From Chloroflexota bacterium (lineage in GTDB: Bacteria; Chloroflexota; Anaerolineae; SpSt-600): a stretch of 8,448 nucleotides of DNA. The notes below the pieces were generated by a model that was not told where the DNA came from, made no database searches, and worked only from the letters and a program-made list of their open reading frames with translations. Numbering within the stretch: the first letter of the stretch is position 1; every line of letters starts with the position of its first letter. Made by a program: the position numbers and the translations under genes. Shown here one piece after another: positions 1-7,631 of this stretch. The stretch lies in NCBI GenBank assembly GCA_011041825.1, contig DRAO01000265.1, forward strand, positions 1 to 8,448. Direction: 5' to 3'.

Positions 1-21
1 GGGGGAGGTTAACGAATATCC

Positions 22-43
22 GGCGGGGCAATTTTGCCCCGCC
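22..43. repeat. GC-rich hairpin upstream of atpF
   Basis: The 10-base arms GGCGGGGCAA (22-31) and TTGCCCCGCC (34-43) are perfectly complementary and would form a very stable stem-loop in RNA. No run of T follows the 3' arm, so it is not a classical intrinsic terminator. If atpE lies just upstream, as is usual, this would be an atpE-atpF intercistronic hairpin that could act as an mRNA stability or processing element. That role is inference from position only. Confidence 0.55.
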
Positions 44-141
44 CCAAACTTACTGAGCCCGCCCTTCGGTTAAGGACGGAATCGCTTAAGACCTCACATC
101 CAGGGGGAAAGAACTTTTCGTGAGGGTTTCGCCCCCAAGGT

Positions 142-253
142 AGCACAAGACGGTGTCTTGCACTTCGGTAGCGCAAGATGACATCTTGCGCTACTTCAGC
201 ACAAGATGACATCTTGCACTACTTCGGCGCAAGATGACATCTTGCACTTTGAC
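142..253. repeat. Four tandem 28-bp palindromic units upstream of atpF
   Basis: Four units with an exact 28-base period occupy 142-169, 170-197, 198-225 and 226-253. Each unit is an inverted repeat around the core CAAGATGACATCTTG (CAAGACGGTGTCTTG in unit 1) followed by a short CTACTTC-type linker. Unit 2 is the most perfect: bases 168-194 form a 27-base inverted repeat with 13-base arms around a central A. Units 3 and 4 have two and one arm mismatches in the 10-base core arms, and unit 1 has three. The array ends about 11 bases before the GGGAGG ribosome binding site of atpF. It could be a set of protein-binding sites, a run of RNA hairpins ahead of atpF, or a selfish palindromic repeat. There are no unique spacers, so it is not a CRISPR array. 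Confidence 0.85.
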
Positions 254-274
254 CTTCGCTGACCGGGAGGGATT

Positions 275-769
275 ATGGAAGGATTGGGCATAGATTGGAA
301 GAGCTTAGCTCTCCAGGCGGTGAACTTCCTTCTCCTGCTTTTCATCCTGTACAAATTCCTGTACAACCCCATCTTAAACACCCTGAAGGCAAGGCAGGAG
401 CGCATCCAAAAGGGTCTGGAGGAGGCTGAGAAAGCCCAACAGAAGGTGGCCGAGGCTCAAGCCGAGGCAGAGCGCATCCTCGAGGAAGCCAAGCAAAGAA
501 GCCAGGAGATTCTGGCTCAGGTCACTCAGCAAGGCGAGAAGATGCGGGAGGAAATCCTGGCCCAGGCCAGGGAGGAAGCCCGCCGGATGATTGAAAAAGC
601 CCGGGAGGAGATAAAGAGGGAGCGGGAGCTGGCCCTGGCCGAAGTACGACGCCAAGCAATAGACCTGGCGGTCCTCACGGCTCGTAAAATCGTGGGCCAG
701 GCCCTTGATGAGCAGGCCCACCACCGTCTTATCAGTGAGTTCCTCAGCCAACTGGATAATCTATCCTAA
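275..769 (+). CDS. atpF: F1Fo ATP synthase subunit b
   Basis: Subunit b forms the peripheral stalk that ties the membrane Fo sector to F1 and resists rotor torque during ATP synthesis. The 164-residue length is normal for the family. A short start (MEGLGIDWKS) leads into one hydrophobic membrane segment at about residues 11-30 (LALQAVNFLLLLFILYKFLY). The conserved NPILNTL..R turn follows, and then a long charged, alanine-rich helix to about residue 145 that suits the parallel right-handed coiled coil of the b dimer. The C-terminal region (about 130-164) is the delta-binding end. The start is ATG 275, with GGGAGG at 265-270. It is the first complete gene here, with atpH about 125 bases downstream. 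No truncation or unusual composition was seen. Confidence 0.95.
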   Translation: MEGLGIDWKSLALQAVNFLLLLFILYKFLYNPILNTLKARQERIQKGLEEAEKAQQKVAEAQAEAERILEEAKQRSQEILAQVTQQGEKMREEILAQAREEARRMIEKAREEIKRERELALAEVRRQAIDLAVLTARKIVGQALDEQAHHRLISEFLSQLDNLS

Positions 770-894
770 CGGTTGATTGCCCTGAACCATAAAGGGGACG
801 GAGGGTGGCGACTGCCCTGAGATAGCCTGCTTATTAAAAGCGCCTTGTCTTGAAGTGGAGGGATGTCTCCAAATCATACTTGGAGGAGCAAGAG

Positions 895-1431
895 GTGGAG
901 AGGTTGCAGAGAAAACAGGAAATGGCAAACACTTACGCCCAAGCTTTCTACGAAGCTGCAATGGAAAGCTGGCTTAAAAGGCTGAGTGAAATCTGGGGGT
1001 CCCTGTCCCGGGATGGCCTTCTAGAGAAGCTGAATAATCCCGATATCCCTTTCTCAGAAAAGGAAACGCTTATAAATGAAGCGGTAGGGAAGGATTCAGC
1101 TCCTGAGATACGCAACTTCATCTCCCTCCTTGCCACCAGGGGTCACCTTCATTATCTACCTGAGATTCTAGACGAGCTGGCAAGGCTCTCTAGAGGAGGA
1201 GCTGCCCGGCAATTGGTTGTCATAACCAGCGCCGTTCCTCTCACGGAGGAGGAGAAAGCCAGGCTTCAACGACGCCTCATCAACCTTTATGGACCTTATC
1301 TGGATTTCCGTTATTATGTGGACCCGGACATCCTGGGGGGGATGGTTGTCCGTATAGGGGATAGGGTAATAGATGGCAGCATACGTGGCCGTTTGGAGGC
1401 CCTTCGGGAAAGGCTTAAGCAGGAAATTTAG
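895..1431 (+). CDS. atpH: F1Fo ATP synthase subunit delta
   Basis: Subunit delta (OSCP in mitochondria) caps the F1 head and links it to the b-subunit stalk. The N-terminal helical domain opens with the family pattern ANTYAQAFYEAA. The C-terminal end, GGMVVRIGDRVIDGSIRGRL, is the diagnostic AtpH signature. Two starts are plausible. GTG 895 has GGAGG at 882-886, 8 bases upstream, and gives 178 residues. ATG 922 gives 169 residues beginning MANTYAQ, which fits family alignments, but only an AGGA one base away precedes it. GTG 895 is chosen because the other genes here also use strong GGAGG-type sites. A still longer reading from TTG 850 has no ribosome binding site. After the TAG stop comes an unusually long 439-base gap before atpA. 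Confidence 0.9.
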   Translation: MERLQRKQEMANTYAQAFYEAAMESWLKRLSEIWGSLSRDGLLEKLNNPDIPFSEKETLINEAVGKDSAPEIRNFISLLATRGHLHYLPEILDELARLSRGGAARQLVVITSAVPLTEEEKARLQRRLINLYGPYLDFRYYVDPDILGGMVVRIGDRVIDGSIRGRLEALRERLKQEI

Positions 1432-1471
1432 ATGCGAATCCCCCTCCAGAAAATTATAGTCCTTTGCAGAA

Positions 1472-1478
1472 TTTAGTA
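1472..1478. repeat. Left target site duplication TTTAGTA
   Basis: This 7-base direct repeat immediately abuts the left terminal inverted repeat of the element at 1479-1628. The identical heptamer stands at 1629-1635 on the other side. Exact flanking direct repeats of this kind are the usual footprint of transposase-mediated insertion. Confidence 0.7.
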
Positions 1479-1628
1479 CTGGACTCTGGCGAATCTTACT
1501 TTGGACGCAGATTCACGCAGATTTTCTCAGATAATCCTTGAAAATATTAGAAATCTGTGTGCGAGGCCTGCGAGAATCTGCGTCCGCTTTTAAGCTTTTT
1601 GCGCGTTTTCAAAATCGCCAGACTCCAG
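1479..1628. mobile_element. 150-bp MITE-like element with TIRs and 7-bp target duplication
   Basis: The left end reads CTGGACTCTGGCGA (1479-1492). The reverse complement of the right end (1615-1628) reads CTGGAGTCTGGCGA, a 13 of 14 match. Further inside is a second inverted repeat: GGACGCAGATTCACGCAG (1503-1520) pairs with the reverse complement of 1568-1585 in 17 of 18 positions. Perfect TTTAGTA copies flank the element (1472-1478 and 1629-1635). It is too short to encode a transposase, so it would need to be mobilised in trans by a full-length insertion sequence with matching ends. The family cannot be assigned from the ends alone. It lies 47 bases after the atpH stop, within the operon. 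The inner GGACGCAGATT motif resembles intergenic repeats I recall from many bacterial genomes, but that is memory, not a search. Confidence 0.75.
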
Positions 1629-1635
1629 TTTAGTA
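1629..1635. repeat. Right target site duplication TTTAGTA
   Basis: This is the second copy of TTTAGTA, directly after the right terminal inverted repeat. It matches 1472-1478 in all seven bases. Removing the element plus one copy restores a continuous sequence from the atpH stop into the gene remnant downstream. Confidence 0.7.
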
Positions 1636-1825
1636 GAAAACCGCTCTTTGGAGAGTAAACATAAAGCGAGGGTGCAGGGGACGGAAGCCCTCTGCCGGAA
1701 TGCTCGAAGCCTTAACCGCCTGGATTCTGAATAAGCCTGTGGAGAAAGTTCGTGTTACGGAAGAAATGTGCAAGGCAACCGGTGGGGAAGCCTGCCGTTA
1801 CAGAATCGAATGGGAGAGCTCTTAA
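1630..1825 (+). pseudogene. Probable V4R-domain protein remnant, frame-shifted C-terminus
   Basis: From ATG 1700 to the TAA at 1823-1825 one frame gives 41 residues: MLEALTAWILNKPVEKV, then RVTEEMCKATGGEACRYRIE, then WESS. The end matches the V4R (4-vinyl reductase) C-terminal pattern ExxCxAxGxxxCxFxI: two cysteines spaced around a glycine, then aromatic-x-Ile. In V4R proteins this is preceded by a Cys and an AG-rich helix. The Cys appears in a different frame (VENRSLESKHKARVQGTEAL then C at 1693-1695), and AGMLEAL continues in the shifted frame from 1694. This suggests a frameshift near 1693-1699 in a decayed gene. There is no convincing ribosome binding site before 1700. V4R domains bind small hydrophobic ligands or metals in regulators and tetrapyrrole-related proteins. 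The assignment is by pattern recognition only, and a short unrelated ORF remains possible. Confidence 0.5.
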
Positions 1826-1870
1826 ATGGAAGACCTGAGATTTTCCCCAGATAGCTAGAGGAGGGAATCT

Positions 1871-3379
1871 ATGGCCTTAAGGGTGGTAGATATAGCCCAG
1901 GAGATTAAGAAGCAGATAGAAGCCTTTGAAGCCCCTATAGAGGCCGTTGACATCGGCACCGTTATAGAAGTTGGTGATGGTGTTGCCCGTGTAAGGGGCC
2001 TCTCCGGGGTAATGGCTTCGGAATTGGTGGAGTTCCCAGAAGGACTTTATGGGATGGCCCTCAACCTGGAGAAAGACAACGTAGGCGTCATCTTGCTTGG
2101 TGATTACAGCCATATCGAAGAGGGTGACATCGTCCGTTCCACCGGGCGCATTATCTCCGTGCCCGTGGGTGAGGAGCTCTTGGGCCGGGTGGTCAACGCC
2201 CTTGGTCAGCCCATTGATGGCAAAGGGCCTATCCGTACCGATAAGTATCGGCCTATCGAACGCATCGCCCCTAACGTGGTCACCCGCCTGCCGGTGGACA
2301 CTCCCGTTCAAACGGGCATCAAGGCCATTGACTCTATGATCCCCATCGGGCGGGGGCAGCGGGAGCTCATCATTGGCGACCGCCAGACGGGTAAAACCGC
2401 CATCGCCATTGATACCATCATCAATCAGAAGGGCGGAGACCTGTATTGTATTTATGTGGCCATCGGCCAGAAGATGGCCCAGGTAGCCCGGGTGGTAGCC
2501 ACGTTAGAGAAATATGGGGCTATGGAGCATACCATTGTGGTGGTGGCTTCAGCCTCAGACCCAGCGGCAATGCAGTATATTGCCCCTTACGCTGGATGTG
2601 CGATGGGCGAGGAATTTATGGAATCCGGCAAGGATGCCCTCATCATTTACGATGACCTGACCAAGCATGCCTGGGCTTACCGGCAGATTTCCCTGATATT
2701 ACGGAGGCCGCCTGGTCGAGAGGCTTATCCCGGCGATATTTTCTACCTGCACTCCCGCTTGTTGGAGCGGGCTGCCAGGCTAGCCCCTGAGTACGGGGGT
2801 GGTTCCCTCACCGCTTTGCCCATCATCGAAACCCAGCTCGGCGACATCACCACTTACATCCCCACAAACGTGATTTCCATCACCGATGGCCAGATTTACC
2901 TGGAGCCCGAGCTTTTCAACGCTGGCATCCGGCCTGCTATCAACGTCGGCCTCTCGGTCTCCCGTGTGGGCGGTCATGCCCAGATTAAAGCGATGCGGAA
3001 AGTGGCCGGTAAGCTTCGCCTGGAGCTGGCTCAGTTCCGAGAGCTGGCGGCTTTCGTGCAATTTGCATCGGAGCTCGACCCAGCCACGAGGGCGATGATT
3101 GAACGAGGTCAACGGCTCCAGGAAATCCTCAAGCAGCCTCAATATGAGCCTATGCCGGTGGAACACCAGGTGATGATTATATTCGCCGGAACCCAGGGTT
3201 ACCTGGATGACGTGCCCATCCCTAAGATAAGGCAATGGGAAGAGGCTTTCCATAAGTGGATGGACGCCAATCATCCTGAGATAGGCCGTCGCATTGCCGA
3301 GACTAAAGACCTGGATGAAGAAACCGAAAAGGCTTTGCGTGAGGCTATCGAGGAATTCAAGAAGGCGGTGGTAATCTAA
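1871..3379 (+). CDS. atpA: F1Fo ATP synthase subunit alpha
   Basis: Subunit alpha alternates with beta in the F1 hexamer. It binds nucleotide at non-catalytic sites and supplies the arginine finger to the beta active sites. The 502-residue length is standard. An N-terminal helix leads to the beta-barrel domain (about 25-95). The nucleotide-binding domain carries Walker A GDRQTGKT (169-176), the Walker B-type strand ALIIYDD (256-262) and the signature [12 protein letters not shown] (278-289). SVSRVGG (362-368) places the arginine finger at Arg365. The helical C-terminal domain includes [16 protein letters not shown] 1871 has AGAGGAGGG at 1857-1865. The upstream gap contains a mobile element and a gene remnant, so this strong local site may matter for expression. 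The sequence looks fully intact. Confidence 0.98.
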   Translation: MALRVVDIAQEIKKQIEAFEAPIEAVDIGTVIEVGDGVARVRGLSGVMASELVEFPEGLYGMALNLEKDNVGVILLGDYSHIEEGDIVRSTGRIISVPVGEELLGRVVNALGQPIDGKGPIRTDKYRPIERIAPNVVTRLPVDTPVQTGIKAIDSMIPIGRGQRELIIGDRQTGKTAIAIDTIINQKGGDLYCIYVAIGQKMAQVARVVATLEKYGAMEHTIVVVASASDPAAMQYIAPYAGCAMGEEFMESGKDALIIYDDLTKHAWAYRQISLILRRPPGREAYPGDIFYLHSRLLERAARLAPEYGGGSLTALPIIETQLGDITTYIPTNVISITDGQIYLEPELFNAGIRPAINVGLSVSRVGGHAQIKAMRKVAGKLRLELAQFRELAAFVQFASELDPATRAMIERGQRLQEILKQPQYEPMPVEHQVMIIFAGTQGYLDDVPIPKIRQWEEAFHKWMDANHPEIGRRIAETKDLDEETEKALREAIEEFKKAVVI

Positions 3380-3384
3380 AAAGC

Positions 3385-3422
3385 TGTTTTTGTGCAAGGG
3401 TGAAAGCCCTTGCACAAAAACA
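3385..3422. repeat. atpA-atpG intercistronic hairpin with 16-bp arms
   Basis: TGTTTTTGTGCAAGGG (3385-3400) is perfectly complementary to 3407-3422 around a TGAAAG loop. The hairpin begins 5 bases after the atpA stop and ends just before the atpG ribosome binding site. The 3' arm is followed by AATTTCTTC and not by a T-run, so termination is unlikely and the operon continues. It may protect the upstream message, as intercistronic hairpins can, or tune the atpA:atpG ratio (subunit stoichiometry 3:1). It shares its layout with the hairpin at 8410-8448. Confidence 0.8.
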
Positions 3423-3443
3423 ATTTCTTCGGGAGGATTTGGC

Positions 3444-4325
3444 GTGGAGACCCTGCGGGAAATCCGTCGGCACATTCGTAGCGTCCGCAACATTGCCCAG
3501 ATAACCCGGGCAATGGAAATGGTAGCCGCATCAAAGATGATACGAGCCCAGCAACAAGCCCTTGCTTCCCGTCCTTATACCCAGAAGGCCTGGGAAGTGC
3601 TTACTTATTTAGCGGCTCAGCCTGAAAGGATTGAACACCCCCTCTACGAGGTCCGACCTGTAAAAGCGATTTGCATAGTCCTTATCACCAGTGACAGGGG
3701 TCTATGTGGTCCTTATAATCATAACATTATCCGGGCCACCGCACAATTTATGCTTGAGAAGATGGACCAGGGCATAGACATACAATTGATTACGGTGGGA
3801 CAGCGGGGCCGGGATTTTATGCTCCGTTATGGCCATAACGTCATTGCTGAATTCACCAAGGTAAGCGATAGGCCGACTTTGCTGGAGATAGCGCCCATAG
3901 CCAGGGTGGCTATGGAGCAATTCCTAAGTGGTCAAGTGGATGAAGTTTACCTTGCTTATACCCGTTTTGTCTCTACCCTTACCCAGCGGCCTACTATCCA
4001 GCAGCTTTTGCCTATCGAGCCTCCTAAGGCTGAGGAGCGCTGGGCTGCCCTCTACATCTTTGAACCCGACCCACAAACCGTGCTGAACCAGGTGCTCCCT
4101 CGCTTCACCGAACTTCAGGTTTACCACGCCATACTTGAGGCTCAAGCCAGCGAGCACTCAGCCCGTATGGTAGCGATGCGTAATGCGACGGAGAATGCCA
4201 ATGAACTCATTACCGAACTCACCCTTCGCTTCAACAAGGTTAGGCAATGGAATATCACACGGGAGATGATGGACATAGCCGGTGGAGCCGAGGCCTTGCG
4301 GAAGGCAAGGGCTTCGATCCGGTAA
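3444..4325 (+). CDS. atpG: F1Fo ATP synthase subunit gamma
   Basis: Subunit gamma is the central rotor shaft whose long N- and C-terminal helices form the coiled coil that rotates inside the alpha-beta hexamer. The start is GTG 3444, with GGGAGG at 3431-3436. The protein then begins V(M)ETLREIRRHIRSVRNIAQI, which aligns with family N-termini. A reading from TTG 3390 would begin inside the hairpin and add 18 non-conserved residues. The product has 293 residues. Residues 21-31 (TRAMEMVAASK) and the C-terminal part (RMVAMRNATENANELI, then NITREMMDIAGGAEAL) are the two shaft helices. The central Rossmann-like domain has ITSDRGLCGP (81-90), where many homologues have a second glycine in place of the proline. 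atpD, the usual next gene, is displaced about 300 bases by a DUF2283 gene. Confidence 0.96.
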   Translation: METLREIRRHIRSVRNIAQITRAMEMVAASKMIRAQQQALASRPYTQKAWEVLTYLAAQPERIEHPLYEVRPVKAICIVLITSDRGLCGPYNHNIIRATAQFMLEKMDQGIDIQLITVGQRGRDFMLRYGHNVIAEFTKVSDRPTLLEIAPIARVAMEQFLSGQVDEVYLAYTRFVSTLTQRPTIQQLLPIEPPKAEERWAALYIFEPDPQTVLNQVLPRFTELQVYHAILEAQASEHSARMVAMRNATENANELITELTLRFNKVRQWNITREMMDIAGGAEALRKARASIR

Positions 4326-4334
4326 AGAAGGTTT

Positions 4335-4340
4335 TATAAT
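4335..4340 (+). promoter_or_regulatory. Possible internal -10 box (TATAAT)
   Basis: A perfect TATAAT lies 9 bases after the atpG stop and 43 bases before the DUF2283 start. At a 16-17 base spacing the upstream hexamers (CTTCGA or TTCGAT around 4312-4318) match TTGACA poorly. It could be a weak internal promoter for the DUF2283-atpD segment, or chance in an AT-rich junction. Confidence 0.22.
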
Positions 4341-4382
4341 CACGACATATCCCACAGATGCAATTAAGGAGGGGGAAAGGGT

Positions 4383-4592
4383 ATGGAAGAAGTGAAAGTC
4401 TTTTATGATAGAGTTGGGAATACCTTGACTGTTTGGTTTGGTGACCCACAGGAAGAATATATTTGTCAGGAAACAGGAGATGAGGTCATCTTAATGAAGG
4501 ATAAAAACGGTCGGGTTATCGGGTTTGAAAAGCTTAACTTTTCTGTCCCAGCCTCAAAATCATTAAAAGTAGCTTTTGAAGCTGTAGGGTGA
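4383..4592 (+). CDS. DUF2283 family small protein
   Basis: This 69-residue protein matches the DUF2283 pattern. It starts with a strand (VKVFYDRVGNTLTVWFGDP) in which an acidic-aromatic DxxxNxLxVxF motif is typical, followed by GDEVILMKDKNGRVIGFEKL, where family members have a (D)xxGxVIGxEIL motif. The predicted fold is a small beta-sheet domain with no signal peptide or membrane segment. The molecular function of the family is unknown to me. Some members are found next to DUF4258 proteins and have been suggested as antitoxin-like partners, but no such partner is present here. AAGGAGGGGG at 4366-4375 is a strong ribosome binding site. It lies in the atp direction, 57 bases after atpG and 40 before atpD, so it should be co-transcribed. 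It is probably an accessory insertion and not an ATP synthase subunit. Confidence 0.85.
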   Translation: MEEVKVFYDRVGNTLTVWFGDPQEEYICQETGDEVILMKDKNGRVIGFEKLNFSVPASKSLKVAFEAVG

Positions 4593-4623
4593 TTATGGCT
4601 CTAATCCTTAAACTAGAAACTAG

Positions 4624-6030
<1,407 letters not shown>

Positions 6031-6033
6031 AGC

Positions 6034-6135
6034 GTGGGAATTCGCAACACTGCCCCGGCAGAAGAAACCCGTGAACTTGTAGATGCCATAGAGAAAGTGG
6101 TGGTCGCTATGACGGCACAGAAAGCTGCAGCCTGA
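6034..6135 (+). CDS. Possible 33-residue small ORF between atpD and atpC
   Basis: GTG 6034 opens a 33-codon frame ending at TGA 6133-6135, in the same frame as atpD and separated from its TAA only by AGC. GAGG at 6024-6027, within the last atpD codons, lies 6 bases upstream and would allow translational coupling. The peptide begins VGIRNTAPAEETRELVDAIE and continues KVVVAMTAQKAAA. It is largely helical and amphipathic, with codon choice similar to the neighbours. I do not recognise a family. It could be a real small protein, a stop-codon read-through tail of AtpD, or the C-terminal scrap of a lost gene. Nothing in the sequence decides between these. Confidence 0.3.
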   Translation: MGIRNTAPAEETRELVDAIEKVVVAMTAQKAAA

Positions 6136-6155
6136 AATCTCCCCTGGAGGTTTTT

Positions 6156-6626
6156 ATGCCTTTACGCTTAGAAATCGTTACCGGCGAACGGATGGTCTTC
6201 TCCGATGATGTGGATATGGTGATAGCTCCAGGCATTGAGGGGCAATTGGGCATTTTGCCCAAGCATACCCCTATGCTCACTGCCCTCACCATCGGGGAAC
6301 TGCGGGCTAAGAAGGGGGATGAAGAGCTCTCCTTTGCCATCGGCGGGGGATTTATGGAAGTCTACAAAGACAGGGTTATCGTATTAGCGGACACAGCGGA
6401 ACGGGCCGAGGAAATAGACATTGCCAGGGCAGAAGCTGCCCGTCAGAGGGCAATGGAGATGTTGAAGGAGAGAGCCAGGTTAAGCCGGGAGGAATTCGCC
6501 CGTGCTGAGGCCCGGTTACGCAAGGCCATAACCCGCATTAAAGTTGCCCAGCGCCGCCGCCCTGCGCCGCCTAAACCTTCCGTAAAAATTGAGACCGGAG
6601 AAGAGGAGCAGCCTTCAAATGTTTGA
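6156..6626 (+). CDS. atpC: F1Fo ATP synthase subunit epsilon
   Basis: Subunit epsilon sits on the central stalk foot, contacts the c-ring and can inhibit ATP hydrolysis through its mobile C-terminal helices. The N-terminal beta-sandwich (about 1-84) carries the family features [20 protein letters not shown] and [10 protein letters not shown]. The two-helix C-terminal domain contains IDIARA (87-92), which fits the I(L)DxxRA motif linked to ATP binding in Bacillus-type epsilon subunits, so this subunit may sense ATP (inference). At 156 residues it is somewhat longer than usual. The extra is a low-complexity tail after about residue 132 (RRRPAPPKP, then acidic residues). ATG 6156 has GGAGG at 6146-6150. 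The stop overlaps the mreB start by 8 bases. Confidence 0.96.
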   Translation: MPLRLEIVTGERMVFSDDVDMVIAPGIEGQLGILPKHTPMLTALTIGELRAKKGDEELSFAIGGGFMEVYKDRVIVLADTAERAEEIDIARAEAARQRAMEMLKERARLSREEFARAEARLRKAITRIKVAQRRRPAPPKPSVKIETGEEEQPSNV

Positions 6627-7623
6627 GAAACTCATAGGCATTGACCTGGGAACCGTCAACATCATAATCTACGTCAAGGGCAAAGGGATAGTCCTCCAGG
6701 AGCCTTCCATCGTGGCCATTTCCAACCGGGACAATAAAATAGTGGCGGTGGGCAAAGAAGCCCTTACGATGCTGGGCCGGGCTCCAGAAAGCATCGAAGT
6801 GCTCCGGCCCTTGAGAGATGGGGTCATTGCTGACTATGTGGTTACTGAGGCAATGCTGCGGTACTTCATCACCAAAGTTGGTGGCCGGTTTAGCCTCTTC
6901 CGCCCCCGCATTATGATCAGCGCCCCTGTAGGCATCACGAGTGTGGAAACCAGAGCTGTATACGACGCTGCCATCCAAGCTGGCGGTAAAGAAGTGTACC
7001 TGATACCTGAACCACTGGCAGCAGCCCTGGGAGCTGATATGCCCGTCCACACCCCTACCGGCAATATGGTGGTGGATATAGGGGGAGGTGTCAGTGAGGC
7101 CGCCATCATCTCTATGAACGAAATCGTGGTGGCCGATGCCGTAAGGGTGGGGGGAATCAAGATTGACGGGGCTATCATCAATTACATCCGTAAGAAATAC
7201 AACCTCCACATAGGCGAGAGCACTGCCGAAACGGTAAAGATAGAAATAGGCAGCTCCCTGCCCCTCGAAGAGCGCTTGGAGATGGAAGTAAAAGGGCGGG
7301 ATCAAGTTACCGGCCTGCCCCGGACCATTCGGATAAATTCCGATGAAGTGACCGAGGCTATCGCCGAGCCTCTGGCAGCCATCATAGGGATGGTCAAGAG
7401 AGTCCTCGAAAAGGCCCCCCCCGAGTTAGCCTCCGACATTATAGACCGGGGGATGATACTCACAGGGGGCGGAGCTCTGTTGCGAAATATAGACCGCCTC
7501 CTGACCCAGGAGACCGGTGTCCCCTGTTACGTAGCCGAAAATCCAATGGCCTGTGTGGCCTTAGGGGCAGGCAAAGCCCTGGAAAACTTTGAGCAGATGC
7601 GGAGGAGCTTGATAACCCTCTGA
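6619..7623 (+). CDS. mreB: Rod shape-determining actin-like protein MreB
   Basis: MreB is a bacterial actin that polymerises under the inner membrane and guides the cell-wall elongation machinery. The 334 residues carry the actin-fold ATPase motifs in order: phosphate-1 IGIDLGTVN (6-14), PVGIT (103-107), phosphate-2 DIGGGVSE (153-160), GESTAE (199-204) and adenosine motif LTGGGALL (281-288). The C-terminal [16 protein letters not shown] is typical. In phosphate-2 the usual Thr is Val158 (GTC). This is the one departure from the consensus noticed. The start is ATG 6619, with AGGAG at 6604-6608 inside atpC. The 8-base overlap with atpC predicts translational coupling. A reading from TTG 6589 adds ten non-conserved residues. 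It could be the paralogue Mbl, which cannot be excluded by eye. No mreC follows. Confidence 0.93.
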   Translation: MFEKLIGIDLGTVNIIIYVKGKGIVLQEPSIVAISNRDNKIVAVGKEALTMLGRAPESIEVLRPLRDGVIADYVVTEAMLRYFITKVGGRFSLFRPRIMISAPVGITSVETRAVYDAAIQAGGKEVYLIPEPLAAALGADMPVHTPTGNMVVDIGGGVSEAAIISMNEIVVADAVRVGGIKIDGAIINYIRKKYNLHIGESTAETVKIEIGSSLPLEERLEMEVKGRDQVTGLPRTIRINSDEVTEAIAEPLAAIIGMVKRVLEKAPPELASDIIDRGMILTGGGALLRNIDRLLTQETGVPCYVAENPMACVALGAGKALENFEQMRRSLITL

Positions 7624-7631
7624 AATAGCCC

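Noticed and set aside
1..12. C-terminal end of atpE ending at TAA 10-12
   Set aside because: Three codons (Gly-Gly-Gly) before a stop are too little to identify a gene, although atpE is expected upstream.
142..253. CRISPR-like array
   Set aside because: The units are contiguous 28-bp palindromes without unique spacers, and no cas genes are present in the window.
850..894. Upstream extension of atpH from TTG 850
   Set aside because: It has no ribosome binding site and its residues match nothing conserved. GTG 895 has a well-placed GGAGG.
3385..3422. Intrinsic terminator or Rex operator after atpA
   Set aside because: No T-run follows the stem and atpG continues in the same direction. Although the arms contain TTGTG and CACAA, the half-site spacing is far larger than in the 18-bp Rex operator.
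2780..3493. Long antisense ORF opposite atpA
   Set aside because: It is a 237-codon shadow of the conserved alpha-subunit reading frame, with no recognisable domain and no ribosome binding site. Other antisense ORFs opposite atpF, atpD and mreB were rejected for the same reason.
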